From positions 248,001 to 312,000 of the forward strand of contig NZ_CANLNS010000004.1 in the NCBI RefSeq assembly GCF_947492715.1: 64,000 bases of DNA, written 5' to 3'. Shown here in pieces: positions 8,898 through 16,877 of the stretch. Each line of letters opens with the position of its first letter. Positions within the stretch are counted from its first letter, which is position 1. Source of the stretch: an uncultured Psychroserpens sp. (GTDB lineage: Bacteria; Bacteroidota; Bacteroidia; Flavobacteriales; Flavobacteriaceae). Made by a program: the position numbers and the translations under genes. Under the pieces are notes generated by a model that had not been told where the DNA came from, made no database searches, and saw only the letters and a list, made by a program, of their open reading frames with translations.

Positions 8898-9521
8898 ATG
8901 AAAACTTCCTTTTTAGCCGAGTGCTTTCCCGTTCTTGAAAAAGAGCTACTCGAAGATATTGAAAAACACTCAACTGTAGCATATTTCGATGTTAACGAAC
9001 ATATTGTGGAGCAAGGCAAATACATTAAATTTTTGCCTATAGTACTTAAAGGAAATGTGAAAGTATATAGCCATGAAGATGCATTTGAGTTTTTACTATA
9101 TTATATCTCATCTGGCGAATCGTGCATCTATAGTTTTGCTCACACATTTAATAATCAGCCTGCCGAATTTTCGGCGATAGCCGAAACCAATAGTGAGTTA
9201 CTAATGTTGCCGATAGCTAAGGTAAAACAGTGGCTAAACACCTATCCATCTTTTGGAAATTTAATACTATCTGATTATCAAAGACATTATAACGACTTGC
9301 TACAAACTACAAAACAGATTACTTGTTATAATTTAGACCAACGTTTGTTAGATTACCTCAGACAAAAGTGTAAAATGGAAAAATCGAATATTTTAAGTAT
9401 CTCACATAAAACCATAGCCAACGACTTAGGGACCTCGAGAGAAGTTATTTCTAGAGTATTAAAAAAACTAAGAACAGCTAATAGTGTTGTTCAAATAGGT
9501 AGAAAAATAAAAGTCCTGTAA
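8898..9521 (+). CDS. Crp/Fnr family transcriptional regulator
   Basis: A 207-residue regulator: an N-terminal cyclic-nucleotide-binding-type beta-roll (residues ~20-125, with VNEHIVEQGKYIKFLPIVLKG) and a C-terminal winged helix, where SISHKTIANDLGTSREVISR (~170-189) is the helix-turn-helix. The canonical cAMP-binding RxS cluster is not evident, and there are no N-terminal FNR-type iron-sulfur cysteines, so the effector is open. The next gene encodes the haem protein HTHP, and a palindrome lies between them at the distance expected for activation, so that gene is the likely target. Confidence 0.92.
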   Translation: MKTSFLAECFPVLEKELLEDIEKHSTVAYFDVNEHIVEQGKYIKFLPIVLKGNVKVYSHEDAFEFLLYYISSGESCIYSFAHTFNNQPAEFSAIAETNSELLMLPIAKVKQWLNTYPSFGNLILSDYQRHYNDLLQTTKQITCYNLDQRLLDYLRQKCKMEKSNILSISHKTIANDLGTSREVISRVLKKLRTANSVVQIGRKIKVL

Positions 9522-9522
9522 A

Positions 9523-9566
9523 GTGACTAATGTTACAGTTTTTAATTAGGCAACTCGTTAATTTTG
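9523..9566 (+). promoter_or_regulatory. Putative Crp/Fnr operator plus -7 element of the HTHP gene
   Basis: GTGAC-TAAT-GTTAC (9523-9536) is an inverted repeat of the half-site GTRAC with a 4-base spacer, the geometry of Crp/Fnr operators. TAATTTTG (9559-9566) matches the Bacteroidota -7 element exactly. Taking the start about seven bases beyond the middle of that element puts the operator centre near -40, the usual class II activator position. No TTTG-type -33 element is present, which would suit an activator-dependent promoter. Which protein binds is inferred from adjacency. Confidence 0.5.
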
Positions 9567-9587
9567 GAACCTAAATAAAAGAACATT

Positions 9588-9830
9588 ATGTCAAATCAAA
9601 CACAATTAATACCTGGAAATTCGCTCATCACCAATACGCCTGAAGAAGGTAGAGCGTTGGCCATAAAGATGGCTAGACTTAGTATTAAAATTACACAACC
9701 AGATGCCAAAATAAGAGAACAGTTACGTCCTGTATACGCTAACGATGCAGCTATGCTAATTGCCATTGGACAAACAGTGGCTATGGAATTTGCTACTATA
9801 GCTAAAGCAAATAATTATTGGGCTAATTAA
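9588..9830 (+). CDS. Hexameric tyrosine-coordinated haem protein (HTHP)
   Basis: An 80-residue protein that I recognise as the HTHP family, first described from a marine alphaproteobacterium (about 76 residues, six-fold ring, b-type haem held by tyrosine, with peroxidase and catalase-like activity). The family pattern is clear: NTPEEGRALAIKMARLSIK, then QPDAKIREQLRPVY and a C-terminal IAKANNYW. Tyr50 in RPVYANDA is the predicted haem-ligating tyrosine. There is no signal peptide. It follows a Crp/Fnr regulator and has a -7 element at 9559-9566. Its 3' end overlaps the end of convergent holA by 8 bases. Confidence 0.82.
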   Translation: MSNQTQLIPGNSLITNTPEEGRALAIKMARLSIKITQPDAKIREQLRPVYANDAAMLIAIGQTVAMEFATIAKANNYWAN

Positions 9831-10827
9831 ATATTCTAACCAACAGTTCTTTAAGTAGATCCCCTTGAGGTACAGCATTAGAATTTACACCTTTTCCTCT
9901 AACGTCGAACTCTCTTAAGGTAGACACTACTTTACTTACTTTTCGCATTGGGTAATGGCGCGCCGCAGAGACGTATTCATTTACAAAATAAGGATTGATT
10001 TTTAAGGCTGAAGCTACATTTCTTGGGTTCTTATCATGTAACCCATGAAAATGTAAAAGTTGAGAAAAGAAATTAAACAACAAGGACACTGTAACTACCA
10101 TTGGGTTATCCTTCGGGTTATCAGCAAAATAATTGATAATCTTAAAGGCTTTTACACTATCACGTTCGCCTATAGCTTTGCGTAATTCGAAATTATTATA
10201 ATCCTTACTTATACCAATGTTCTCCTCAATATGTTCGGCAGAAATTTGAGTGCCTTCTGGTAGTACAATCTTTAGCTTTTCTAACTCGTTGTTAATTTTA
10301 CTGAGATCAGTGCCTAAAAACTCAACAAGCATTTGAGATGCCTTAGGGGAAATAGTATATTTTTGTCCAGACAACACACGACGAATCCAATCTGCTACCT
10401 GATTTTCATAGAGTTTTTTGCTTTCAAAAACAACACCCGATTTTTTAATGGTTTTATATAAAGCCTTACGTTTATCTATCTTTTTATACTTGTAATTCAT
10501 CACCAAAACCGTCGAAGGTTGTGGATTTTCAGCATAATTGGACAGTTTTTCTATAGTTCTTGATAAATCTTGAGCTTCTTTAACAATAACCACTTGACGT
10601 TCTGCCATCATTGGATAACGTTTGGCATTACTAATGATATCATCTACAGAAACATCACGACCATACAATACCATTTGGTTAAAACCTTTCTCTTCTTCGG
10701 CAAGTACATTTTTTTCAATAAAATCTGAAATAGCATCAATGTAATAAGGTTCCTCTCCCATTAAAAAATAAATGGGCTTAATGTTTCCGTTTTTAATATC
10801 AGCAACTATTTGCTTTACGTCATCCAA
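9823..10827 (-). CDS. holA: DNA polymerase III subunit delta
   Basis: A 334-residue clamp-loader subunit that opens the beta sliding clamp during replication. It shows the family opening (KPIYFLMGEEPYYIDAISDFIE), then RYPMMAERQVVIVKEAQDL and the C-terminal helical domain (LLFNFFSQLLHFHG, GVNSNAVPQGDLLKELLVRIF). The protein starts with TTG: the codon at 10827-10825 gives Met-Asp-Asp, the family N-terminus, and the only nearby ATG is in another frame. It is divergent from the HsdR-N/glycosyltransferase pair. Confidence 0.93.
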   Translation of the reverse strand: MDDVKQIVADIKNGNIKPIYFLMGEEPYYIDAISDFIEKNVLAEEEKGFNQMVLYGRDVSVDDIISNAKRYPMMAERQVVIVKEAQDLSRTIEKLSNYAENPQPSTVLVMNYKYKKIDKRKALYKTIKKSGVVFESKKLYENQVADWIRRVLSGQKYTISPKASQMLVEFLGTDLSKINNELEKLKIVLPEGTQISAEHIEENIGISKDYNNFELRKAIGERDSVKAFKIINYFADNPKDNPMVVTVSLLFNFFSQLLHFHGLHDKNPRNVASALKINPYFVNEYVSAARHYPMRKVSKVVSTLREFDVRGKGVNSNAVPQGDLLKELLVRIFN

Positions 10828-10879
10828 ATCTTGAAAAATTTCAAATTTTAATTACAAATTCCAAAAAAACTAATTGGGC

Positions 10880-10910
10880 TTTGGTTTTCAATTTTAGTAG
10901 AGTAACTTTG
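10880..10910 (+). promoter_or_regulatory. Bacteroidota-type promoter for the HsdR-N/glycosyltransferase pair
   Basis: TTTG at 10880-10883, a 19-base spacer and TAACTTTG at 10903-10910. Both elements match the Bacteroidota sigma-factor consensus (TTTG, 19-21 bases, TAnnTTTG). The predicted start is about 20 bases before the ATG at 10933. Confidence 0.72.
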
Positions 10911-10932
10911 AGAAAAATCTCTTTACGTCTTG

Positions 10933-11376
10933 ATGCAAGAACTCAATTTTCCGAAGTTTTCATTCCGTTTCAAAAATAACGAAAATAAAGTTTCTATTTT
11001 CGATGAGATTCGTAAAAAATTTATCATTTTACAACCCGAAGAATGGGTGCGTCAACACTGTGTTCAGTACTTAATTCAGTATAAAAAATACCCAAAATCC
11101 CTTATCAATGTTGAAAAAGAGCTCAAAGTTAACGGATTAACAAAACGCTACGATATCGTTATTTTTAATCCAGATGGCAGCATTCACCTCATTGTAGAAT
11201 GTAAATCACATAAAATTAAGATCGACCAAACCACCTTTGACCAAATAGCCCGTTATAATTTAGTTTTAAATGCAAGTTATTTGATGGTTACTAATGGAAT
11301 TAATCATTATTATTGTGTGATGGATATTGAGGGTGAACGTTATGATTTCTTGAAAGATATCCCTGAATACAAATGA
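10933..11376 (+). CDS. Orphan HsdR N-terminal (PD-(D/E)xK nuclease-fold) protein
   Basis: A 147-residue protein corresponding to only the N-terminal nuclease-like part of type I restriction HsdR subunits. The PD-(D/E)xK core is visible: LTKRYDIVIFNPDG followed by HLIVECKSHKI, with the D and ECK spacing of the fold, and an upstream helix with RQHCVQYLI. No hsdM, hsdS or helicase domain is nearby, so this is not a restriction system; such stand-alone proteins are common in Bacteroidota next to housekeeping genes. The ATG at 10933 is preferred over the adjoining TTG at 10930. Its end overlaps the glycosyltransferase start by 4 bases. Confidence 0.82.
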   Translation: MQELNFPKFSFRFKNNENKVSIFDEIRKKFIILQPEEWVRQHCVQYLIQYKKYPKSLINVEKELKVNGLTKRYDIVIFNPDGSIHLIVECKSHKIKIDQTTFDQIARYNLVLNASYLMVTNGINHYYCVMDIEGERYDFLKDIPEYK

Positions 11377-12353
11377 AAATAGCTGTTGTCATACTAAATT
11401 GGAACGGAAAGCAACTGCTCGAGCAGTTTTTGCCTTCAGTGATTAAGTATTCTGAAAACGCCGTGATATACGTAGTAGACAATGCATCTACAGATAATTC
11501 TATTGCCTACGTGTCCCAACATTTTAAACAGGTAAAACTTATCAAAAATGCAACAAATGGGGGTTACGCTAAGGGCTATAACGACGCTTTACAACATGTG
11601 AACGAATCACTATTTTGTTTGCTTAACAGTGACATTGAAGTTACGGCTAATTGGCTCGCTCCAATTATTTCTGAATTTGAAAGTAACCCAAAAACTGCCA
11701 TTATTCAACCTAAAATTTTAGACTTCAAAAGGAAAACATATTTTGAATACGCAGGCGCAGCTGGAGGTTTTATTGATAAGTATGGTTACGCTTATTGTAG
11801 AGGACGTATTTTTGATAGCATTGAAGAGGATCAAGGTCAATATAATGATAGAACACCTATTTTTTGGGCATCTGGAGCATGCTTATTTATAAGAAAATCA
11901 ACCTTTGAAACGCTCCACGGATTTGACGAAAGCTACTTTGCCCATTTTGAAGAAATTGACTTATGTTGGAGAGCCTTTAATGCTGGATATCAAACCATAT
12001 ATGTTGGCGATTCGACAGTTTTTCATGTTGGAGGCGCTACCTTAAATGCAGCAAATCCAAGAAAAACCTATCTCAATTTTAGAAATAGCCTATTTACACT
12101 AACAAAAAATGCGCAAGGATTTCTTCCTGGAATACTACTTAGTAGACTAACTCTAGATGGTATTGCTGGTTTAAAATTTATATTTCAATTCAAATTGAGT
12201 CATACCTTAGCTATAATAAAAGCACATTTTAGTTTTTACAAGCATTTACCTAGGCTTTTAAAAGAGCGCAAACAACTTCCAAAGAAAAAAAAGTATTATG
12301 AAACGACCTCTATCGTGTGGTCATACTTTGCACGACAACGTTATCGTTACTAA
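11373..12353 (+). CDS. Glycosyltransferase family 2
   Basis: A 326-residue GT-A fold sugar transferase that uses a nucleotide-sugar donor. Visible features are the N-terminal VVILNWNGKQLLEQFLPSV, VDNASTDNS at ~33-41, the DxD-like LLNSDIEV, and a WASGACLFIRKSTF acceptor-side segment followed by FDESYFAHFEEIDLCWR. The C-terminus is basic and probably membrane-associated. The start ATG overlaps the HsdR-N stop (ATGA), so the two are translationally coupled. The acceptor is unknown; rhamnosyl-type cell-envelope transferases look similar. Confidence 0.92.
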   Translation: MKIAVVILNWNGKQLLEQFLPSVIKYSENAVIYVVDNASTDNSIAYVSQHFKQVKLIKNATNGGYAKGYNDALQHVNESLFCLLNSDIEVTANWLAPIISEFESNPKTAIIQPKILDFKRKTYFEYAGAAGGFIDKYGYAYCRGRIFDSIEEDQGQYNDRTPIFWASGACLFIRKSTFETLHGFDESYFAHFEEIDLCWRAFNAGYQTIYVGDSTVFHVGGATLNAANPRKTYLNFRNSLFTLTKNAQGFLPGILLSRLTLDGIAGLKFIFQFKLSHTLAIIKAHFSFYKHLPRLLKERKQLPKKKKYYETTSIVWSYFARQRYRY

Positions 12354-12412
12354 TTGTTCATAAAACTGTTAAAAATATAGTTAAATACTGTCAATGCGTG
12401 TATTCTTTTCTA

Positions 12413-12420
12413 TAATTTTG
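12413..12420 (+). promoter_or_regulatory. -7 element for the OmpA lipoprotein
   Basis: TAATTTTG matches TAnnTTTG exactly, 35 bases before the ATG at 12456. No good -33 TTTG is visible at the proper distance. Confidence 0.55.
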
Positions 12421-12455
12421 GTACGTTGAATAACAACTAATTATTAAACTTTATT

Positions 12456-13313
12456 ATGAAAAAAATAATGCTATTAAGTGTTGCTGGGATGTTAATTTTA
12501 ACGTCGTGTGTGTCCAAGAAAGAATTTATGGCGCTCGAGGCAAAACAAAAAGAGACTCAAGATTTATTAAACACGGCTACTGTTAAATTAAATAGTTGTT
12601 TGTCAGACAAGGCAGCTTCTATGGCACGTGTTGAAGCGATGAAAGAGCAATTAGCCGATTTAAGAAAGGCTAATCAAGATTTAATTGATACTAAAGGAAA
12701 CTTGACGACATTAACTCAGAAAGGTGCGGAAAACTTAGAAAAGTCGTTAGAAAGTCTAAAAGAAAAGGATTTAAAAATATCACGTTTACAAGATGCATTA
12801 ACTAAAAAAGATAGTGTAACATTAGCTATCGTTACTAGTTTGAAAAAAGCTGTTGGTATTAACGATCCAGATATTGAAGTTAACGTTGAAAAAGGTGTTG
12901 TATTTATTTCTATTGCTGATAAACTATTATTCAAAAGTGGAAGTTACAATGTAACAAGTAAAGCAAAAGATGTACTGGCCAAAGTAGCTAAAGTAATTCA
13001 AAGTAAACCTGATTTTGAAGCCATGATTGAAGGGCACACAGATAGCCGTACTTATAGTAAAGGTGTTCTTGTAGACAACTGGGATTTAAGTGTTAAACGT
13101 TCTACATCTATTATTCGTGTATTACAAGAATTAGGCGTTAATCCTAGTCAGTTAATTGCCGCTGGACGTAGTAGTTATGTGCCTTTAGCAGACAATGACA
13201 CTTCTGAAAACAGAGCAAAAAACAGACGTACACGTGTTGTTGTATTGCCGAAAATCGATCAGTTTTATGAAATGATTGAAGAAGAAATGAAAAACTTATC
13301 TGCTGAAGAGTAG
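12456..13313 (+). CDS. OmpA family peptidoglycan-binding lipoprotein
   Basis: A 285-residue outer-membrane lipoprotein. The lipobox LTSC ends at Cys18. Residues ~20-120 form a long coiled coil, and the C-terminal OmpA domain (~145-265) binds peptidoglycan: LLFKSGSYNVTSKAKDVLAKV, IEGHTDSR and SENRAKNRRTRVVV carry the diaminopimelate-contacting Asp and Arg positions. This architecture ties the outer membrane to the cell wall. It has its own -7 element and a terminator directly downstream, so it is probably a strong monocistronic gene. Confidence 0.95.
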   Translation: MKKIMLLSVAGMLILTSCVSKKEFMALEAKQKETQDLLNTATVKLNSCLSDKAASMARVEAMKEQLADLRKANQDLIDTKGNLTTLTQKGAENLEKSLESLKEKDLKISRLQDALTKKDSVTLAIVTSLKKAVGINDPDIEVNVEKGVVFISIADKLLFKSGSYNVTSKAKDVLAKVAKVIQSKPDFEAMIEGHTDSRTYSKGVLVDNWDLSVKRSTSIIRVLQELGVNPSQLIAAGRSSYVPLADNDTSENRAKNRRTRVVVLPKIDQFYEMIEEEMKNLSAEE

Positions 13314-13332
13314 TCAAGTAAAACATATTTTT

Positions 13333-13366
13333 AAAAAAGCTCAATCTTTAATGATTGGGCTTTTTT
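13333..13366. terminator. Bidirectional Rho-independent terminator
   Basis: A-run plus GCTCAATC (13339-13346), loop TTTAAT, GATTGGGC and a run of T. The stem holds with one G-T pair and has A/T tracts on both sides, so it can serve both the OmpA gene and the convergent Sua5-family gene ending at 13379. Confidence 0.88.
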
Positions 13367-13378
13367 ATTGTCATACGT

Positions 13379-13999
13379 CTAAAAGATTTCTAAATCTCCT
13401 TTCCCTTCTCTTAGTACTACTGGTTGGTCTTCAGACAAGTCGATTACTGTAGAGGCTTCATTACCACCATAACCTCCATCAATAACGATATCAACAAGAT
13501 TATCCCACTTCTCAAGAATTAATTCAGGATCTGTTGTATACTCAATCACATAATCCTCATCTCTAATAGAAGTAGATACAATTGGATTACCTAGTTGTTT
13601 TACAATTTCCAACGCGATAGCATTGTCTGGCACACGAATACCAACAGTTTTCCTCTTCTTAAAAGGGTTTGGTAAACTCTTAGATCCAGGCAGAATAAAT
13701 GTATAAGGACCAGGAAGAGCTCGCTTTAAAATTTTAAATGTGGTCGTATCTATTTGTTTAACATAATCACTGAGGTTACTCAAATCCTCACAAATAAAAG
13801 AAAAATTAGATTTTTCAAGTTTAACTCCTTTAATTCGAGCTATTTTTTCTAAAGCCTTTATATTTGTAATATCGCAACCTAGACCATAAACCGTATCGGT
13901 TGGGTAAATAATTAATCCGCCACGTTTAAGAACATCAATAACCTTCATAACCTCCTTAGGGTTGGGATTATCCTCATAAATTCTTAGTAATTCAGCCAT
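13379..13999 (-). CDS. Sua5/YciO/YrdC family protein (threonylcarbamoyl-AMP synthase-like)
   Basis: A 206-residue protein of the YrdC fold. YrdC/Sua5 members make threonylcarbamoyl-AMP for the t6A37 tRNA modification; YciO members are less well defined. Visible are GGLIIYPTDTVYGLGCDI (~28-45, ATP/threonine pocket), FSFICEDLSNLSDYVK, the GPYTFIL strand, and VGIRVPDN. Length and the FSFICEDL segment look closer to YciO than to TsaC, so the exact reaction is uncertain. It is convergent with the OmpA gene through a shared terminator. Confidence 0.88.
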   Translation of the reverse strand: MAELLRIYEDNPNPKEVMKVIDVLKRGGLIIYPTDTVYGLGCDITNIKALEKIARIKGVKLEKSNFSFICEDLSNLSDYVKQIDTTTFKILKRALPGPYTFILPGSKSLPNPFKKRKTVGIRVPDNAIALEIVKQLGNPIVSTSIRDEDYVIEYTTDPELILEKWDNLVDIVIDGGYGGNEASTVIDLSEDQPVVLREGKGDLEIF

Positions 14000-14046
14000 A
14001 ATATGTATCTTACAAATGCGTTTACAAAGTAATTAAATATTTCATT

Positions 14047-14910
14047 ATGAAGACTATTAAATACGCTTTACTACTCATTTTTGTATCCATTAGTCTCATC
14101 TCATGCTCAGATGACAGCAATTCTGAGAGTCCAGCAGATGAAACGCCATTAACTTTCCGTCAAGAATTAAATGTTTCTTACGGAAGCGATAGCGATCAAG
14201 TTTTTGATTTGTATTTACCTGCAAATAGAACCTTAAACACTAAGGTGATGATTTTAGTTCATGGCGGTGGGTGGACCTCTGGCGATAAAGAAGATATGAA
14301 TCCGCTAAAGGATTTAATGCTTCAAGATTTACCAAACATTGCTATTGTGAACATTAATTATCGATTGGCAGATGAAAACAATGCACCATATCCAATGCAA
14401 ATTGAGGATATTACAACCATAGTGAATATGCTAAAAACCAATCAAAATGATTACGTTATTTCAGATGATATTGGTTTCTTAGGTACAAGTGCAGGTGCAC
14501 ACTTATCGATGCTTTGGAGTTATGCCTTTGATACTAATAGTGATGTCAAAATGGTAGCGAGCATTGTTGGGCCAACAAATTTCACAGATCCAGCTTATCT
14601 CAACAATCAAAATCCGGTATTGCAGGAGTTAATTGATACATTTGGTATTGATACCACCAACACATTTCTTGAAGAGGTAAGTCCGTATCATCAAGTTACT
14701 GCAGACGCACCTCCAACCATTTTGTTTTATGGTGGTCAAGACCCTCTTATTCCTACAAGTCAAGGTGTAGACATGGAAGCCAAACTAGCCAGTTTAGGTG
14801 TTACCCATCAGTTTACTCTATATCCTAATGCTGGTCATGGTTGGATTGGCTTAGAGCTATTGGACACATGGACCAAACTTAAAGCGTTTACTCAAACTCA
14901 TTTAGAATAA
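14047..14910 (+). CDS. Alpha/beta hydrolase lipoprotein (carboxylesterase type)
   Basis: A 287-residue exported hydrolase. The lipobox LISC ends at Cys20 and is followed by SDDSNSE, which may be a surface-export signal of flavobacterial lipoproteins. The oxyanion loop HGGGW is at 72-76 and the nucleophile elbow GTSAG gives Ser148; Asp232 (GGQDP) and His264 (AGHG) complete the triad. This pattern fits the BD-FAE/esterase group acting on acetylated or feruloylated polysaccharides or small esters. The true substrate is not shown by context. Confidence 0.9.
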   Translation: MKTIKYALLLIFVSISLISCSDDSNSESPADETPLTFRQELNVSYGSDSDQVFDLYLPANRTLNTKVMILVHGGGWTSGDKEDMNPLKDLMLQDLPNIAIVNINYRLADENNAPYPMQIEDITTIVNMLKTNQNDYVISDDIGFLGTSAGAHLSMLWSYAFDTNSDVKMVASIVGPTNFTDPAYLNNQNPVLQELIDTFGIDTTNTFLEEVSPYHQVTADAPPTILFYGGQDPLIPTSQGVDMEAKLASLGVTHQFTLYPNAGHGWIGLELLDTWTKLKAFTQTHLE

Positions 14911-14949
14911 TGAGCTGTAACAATAAGAAAAAATAAGCGTCTATACGAT

Positions 14950-15909
14950 ATGCGAAACGGTCTAATTCTCATAGTAATATTAACTACCTCTTTTCGGTTA
15001 TTTGCAGAGGATAAACCTCGGGTAATTACATTTCCTAGGGCCGAAATTTTAAGCGAGCATACAACTAGGATACCGTTTAAACTTATAGATAATCTCATAG
15101 TAATTGAAGCCGAGCTTTTAGATCGTAAAGGGAATTTCATAATAGATACTGGATCTGAAACATTAATTCTTAATAAAGTTCACTTTAAAACAAGACAGCC
15201 ATTTTACAATAAAAAGAAAGAAACATCTGGCGTTATTGATGTTATAGACAACCCATTAGAAAAACGCTTAAGAGAATTTATCATTAAAGATTTAATTGTT
15301 GAGGATACGAACTCGGATGTTATAGATTTATCGCATATTGAACGCAGCAAAAAAATTCATCTTTTAGGTATTATAGGTTTTGATATTTTAAAAGACTATG
15401 AAGTTTTTGTTGATATGTATCTTAATCAAATTACCCTTTCTCGAGTAGATTCTAAAGGACAAAAGCTAGATCAAAGAGCGTATCTAGAAAAAATTGTTGA
15501 TACCATTGATTTCAAACTAAAAAAGCATACTATTGTCATAGAGGCCTATGTAAATGATCAAAAATTAAAATTTGGTTTAGACACAGGCGCAGAGTACAAT
15601 CAGCTTAATAAAAGAACGAGCAAAAAGGTCTTAAAATATTTCTATCCTTCAAAACGATTAATGTTGGTTGGAGCGAGTGGACGAAAAATTGAAGTTCTGG
15701 CAGGAAAGTTGTATCGTGTAAAACTGTCTGATAACATATTCTTTGCTCCAATGGAAACCATGTTAACCAATCTCAATCAAATGAATGAGGCTTTCGGCAC
15801 CTCCTTAGATGGTGTTCTCGGCTATGAGTTTTTTAGACAACAGCGTACAATTATAAACTATAAAAAAGAGAAACTTTACTTTATAAAATTCCCTATAAAT
15901 AAGCAATGA
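14950..15909 (+). CDS. Exported retropepsin-like aspartyl protease with two DTG motifs
   Basis: A 319-residue protein with an N-terminal signal peptide. Two active-site motifs occur in one chain: FIIDTGSETLILN (Asp66) and FGLDTGAEYNQLN (Asp211). Each is followed about 75 residues later by a matching hydrophobic-Gly unit (IIGFDILKDYEVFVDM and VLGYEFFRQQRTIINY). Retropepsin-type domains usually work as dimers with one DTG each, so this looks like an internal duplication able to form an intramolecular active site, as in pepsins. Proteolytic activity is inferred only from the motifs. The stop overlaps the next start by 4 bases. Confidence 0.82.
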   Translation: MRNGLILIVILTTSFRLFAEDKPRVITFPRAEILSEHTTRIPFKLIDNLIVIEAELLDRKGNFIIDTGSETLILNKVHFKTRQPFYNKKKETSGVIDVIDNPLEKRLREFIIKDLIVEDTNSDVIDLSHIERSKKIHLLGIIGFDILKDYEVFVDMYLNQITLSRVDSKGQKLDQRAYLEKIVDTIDFKLKKHTIVIEAYVNDQKLKFGLDTGAEYNQLNKRTSKKVLKYFYPSKRLMLVGASGRKIEVLAGKLYRVKLSDNIFFAPMETMLTNLNQMNEAFGTSLDGVLGYEFFRQQRTIINYKKEKLYFIKFPINKQ

Positions 15910-16877
15910 AAACCCTAAAACAACATATCATTATATTCCTTCTTGCAATGGCATCAACACTGTCTTTTGCTCAAGGTGAAGATAAAGGTTATCGCTTTGA
16001 CGGGAATTATGTGGTGTTTACATTCAACAAATTTGATTATGAGAAATTTTCCGAAGATGATTCTGATATCAAGATTAAATTTGAAGATTTAACAATAGAT
16101 AATGTTGTTGTTGCTGGAGAGTTTAATAATTGGTCGAAATATGGTTGGAAAATGGAGAAGGTTAATAACACAACCTATGAATTGAGAAAGCATATCAATA
16201 ATTTTAGAGATGAATTTACTTGGGAATTTAAATTTGTTGTCAATAATAAATATTGGGCAGAACCTTCTGAGTTTGATGCTAACGTTGAGCTCGCAAAGAA
16301 AAAAGGAACTCACCTTAATGTATATAATCTAAGAATGTCTACAAAAGCCGCAATTCCCGATGAAAAGGGGAATGTTAGATTTAGACTTCGAGGTTATGAA
16401 GATGCCCGTAAAGTTATAGTTGCTGGATCATTTAATAGATGGGATGAGCATGAATTTAAAATGTATAAAACTAAAGACGGTTGGGAGCTTAAGTTGGAGA
16501 TTAAACCAGGCGAATATGAATATAAATTTATTGTTGATGGCAACTGGATGGAAGACCCTTCAAATCCCTCAAAAGCATTGAACGAGTTTGGTCAATTTAA
16601 TTCTCTCATTAACGTTGGAAAATATGTAACCTTTCTACTTAAAGGACATCCTAATGCAGAACGTGTTATTCTATCAGGATCGTTTAATGACTGGAACGAA
16701 AGTGCTGTTAGAATGGAGCATACCGAAAATGGCTATTGGAGATATCGTCTACCTTTACCAGCTGGTAAGCATTACTATAAATTTATTATTGATGGAAAAT
16801 GGATTCTAGATCCCGAAAATCCAGTAAAAGAATATGATGGCAAAGGAAACATCAATTCTGTTTTTATGGTCAAGTAA
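15906..16877 (+). CDS. Exported protein with three glycogen-binding (CBM48/AMPK-beta-like) E-set domains
   Basis: A 323-residue protein with a signal peptide ending TLSFAQ. Three repeats follow at about 66-140, 156-236 and 241-322. Each carries the glycogen-binding pattern: VVVAGEFNNWS, VIVAGSFNRWD, VILSGSFNDWN, then YEYKFIVDGNW- or YYKFIIDGKW-type strands and DPENP-like turns. No catalytic domain is attached. It probably binds alpha-glucan or another polysaccharide, or serves as a scaffold, in the periplasm. The ATG overlaps the protease stop (ATGA), so the two are made together. Its stop abuts the convergent helicase gene with no gap. Confidence 0.85.
   Translation: MKTLKQHIIIFLLAMASTLSFAQGEDKGYRFDGNYVVFTFNKFDYEKFSEDDSDIKIKFEDLTIDNVVVAGEFNNWSKYGWKMEKVNNTTYELRKHINNFRDEFTWEFKFVVNNKYWAEPSEFDANVELAKKKGTHLNVYNLRMSTKAAIPDEKGNVRFRLRGYEDARKVIVAGSFNRWDEHEFKMYKTKDGWELKLEIKPGEYEYKFIVDGNWMEDPSNPSKALNEFGQFNSLINVGKYVTFLLKGHPNAERVILSGSFNDWNESAVRMEHTENGYWRYRLPLPAGKHYYKFIIDGKWILDPENPVKEYDGKGNINSVFMVK

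Noticed and set aside
10933-11376. Part of a type I restriction-modification system
   Set aside because: There are no HsdM, HsdS or helicase parts nearby; only the N-terminal nuclease-like domain is present.
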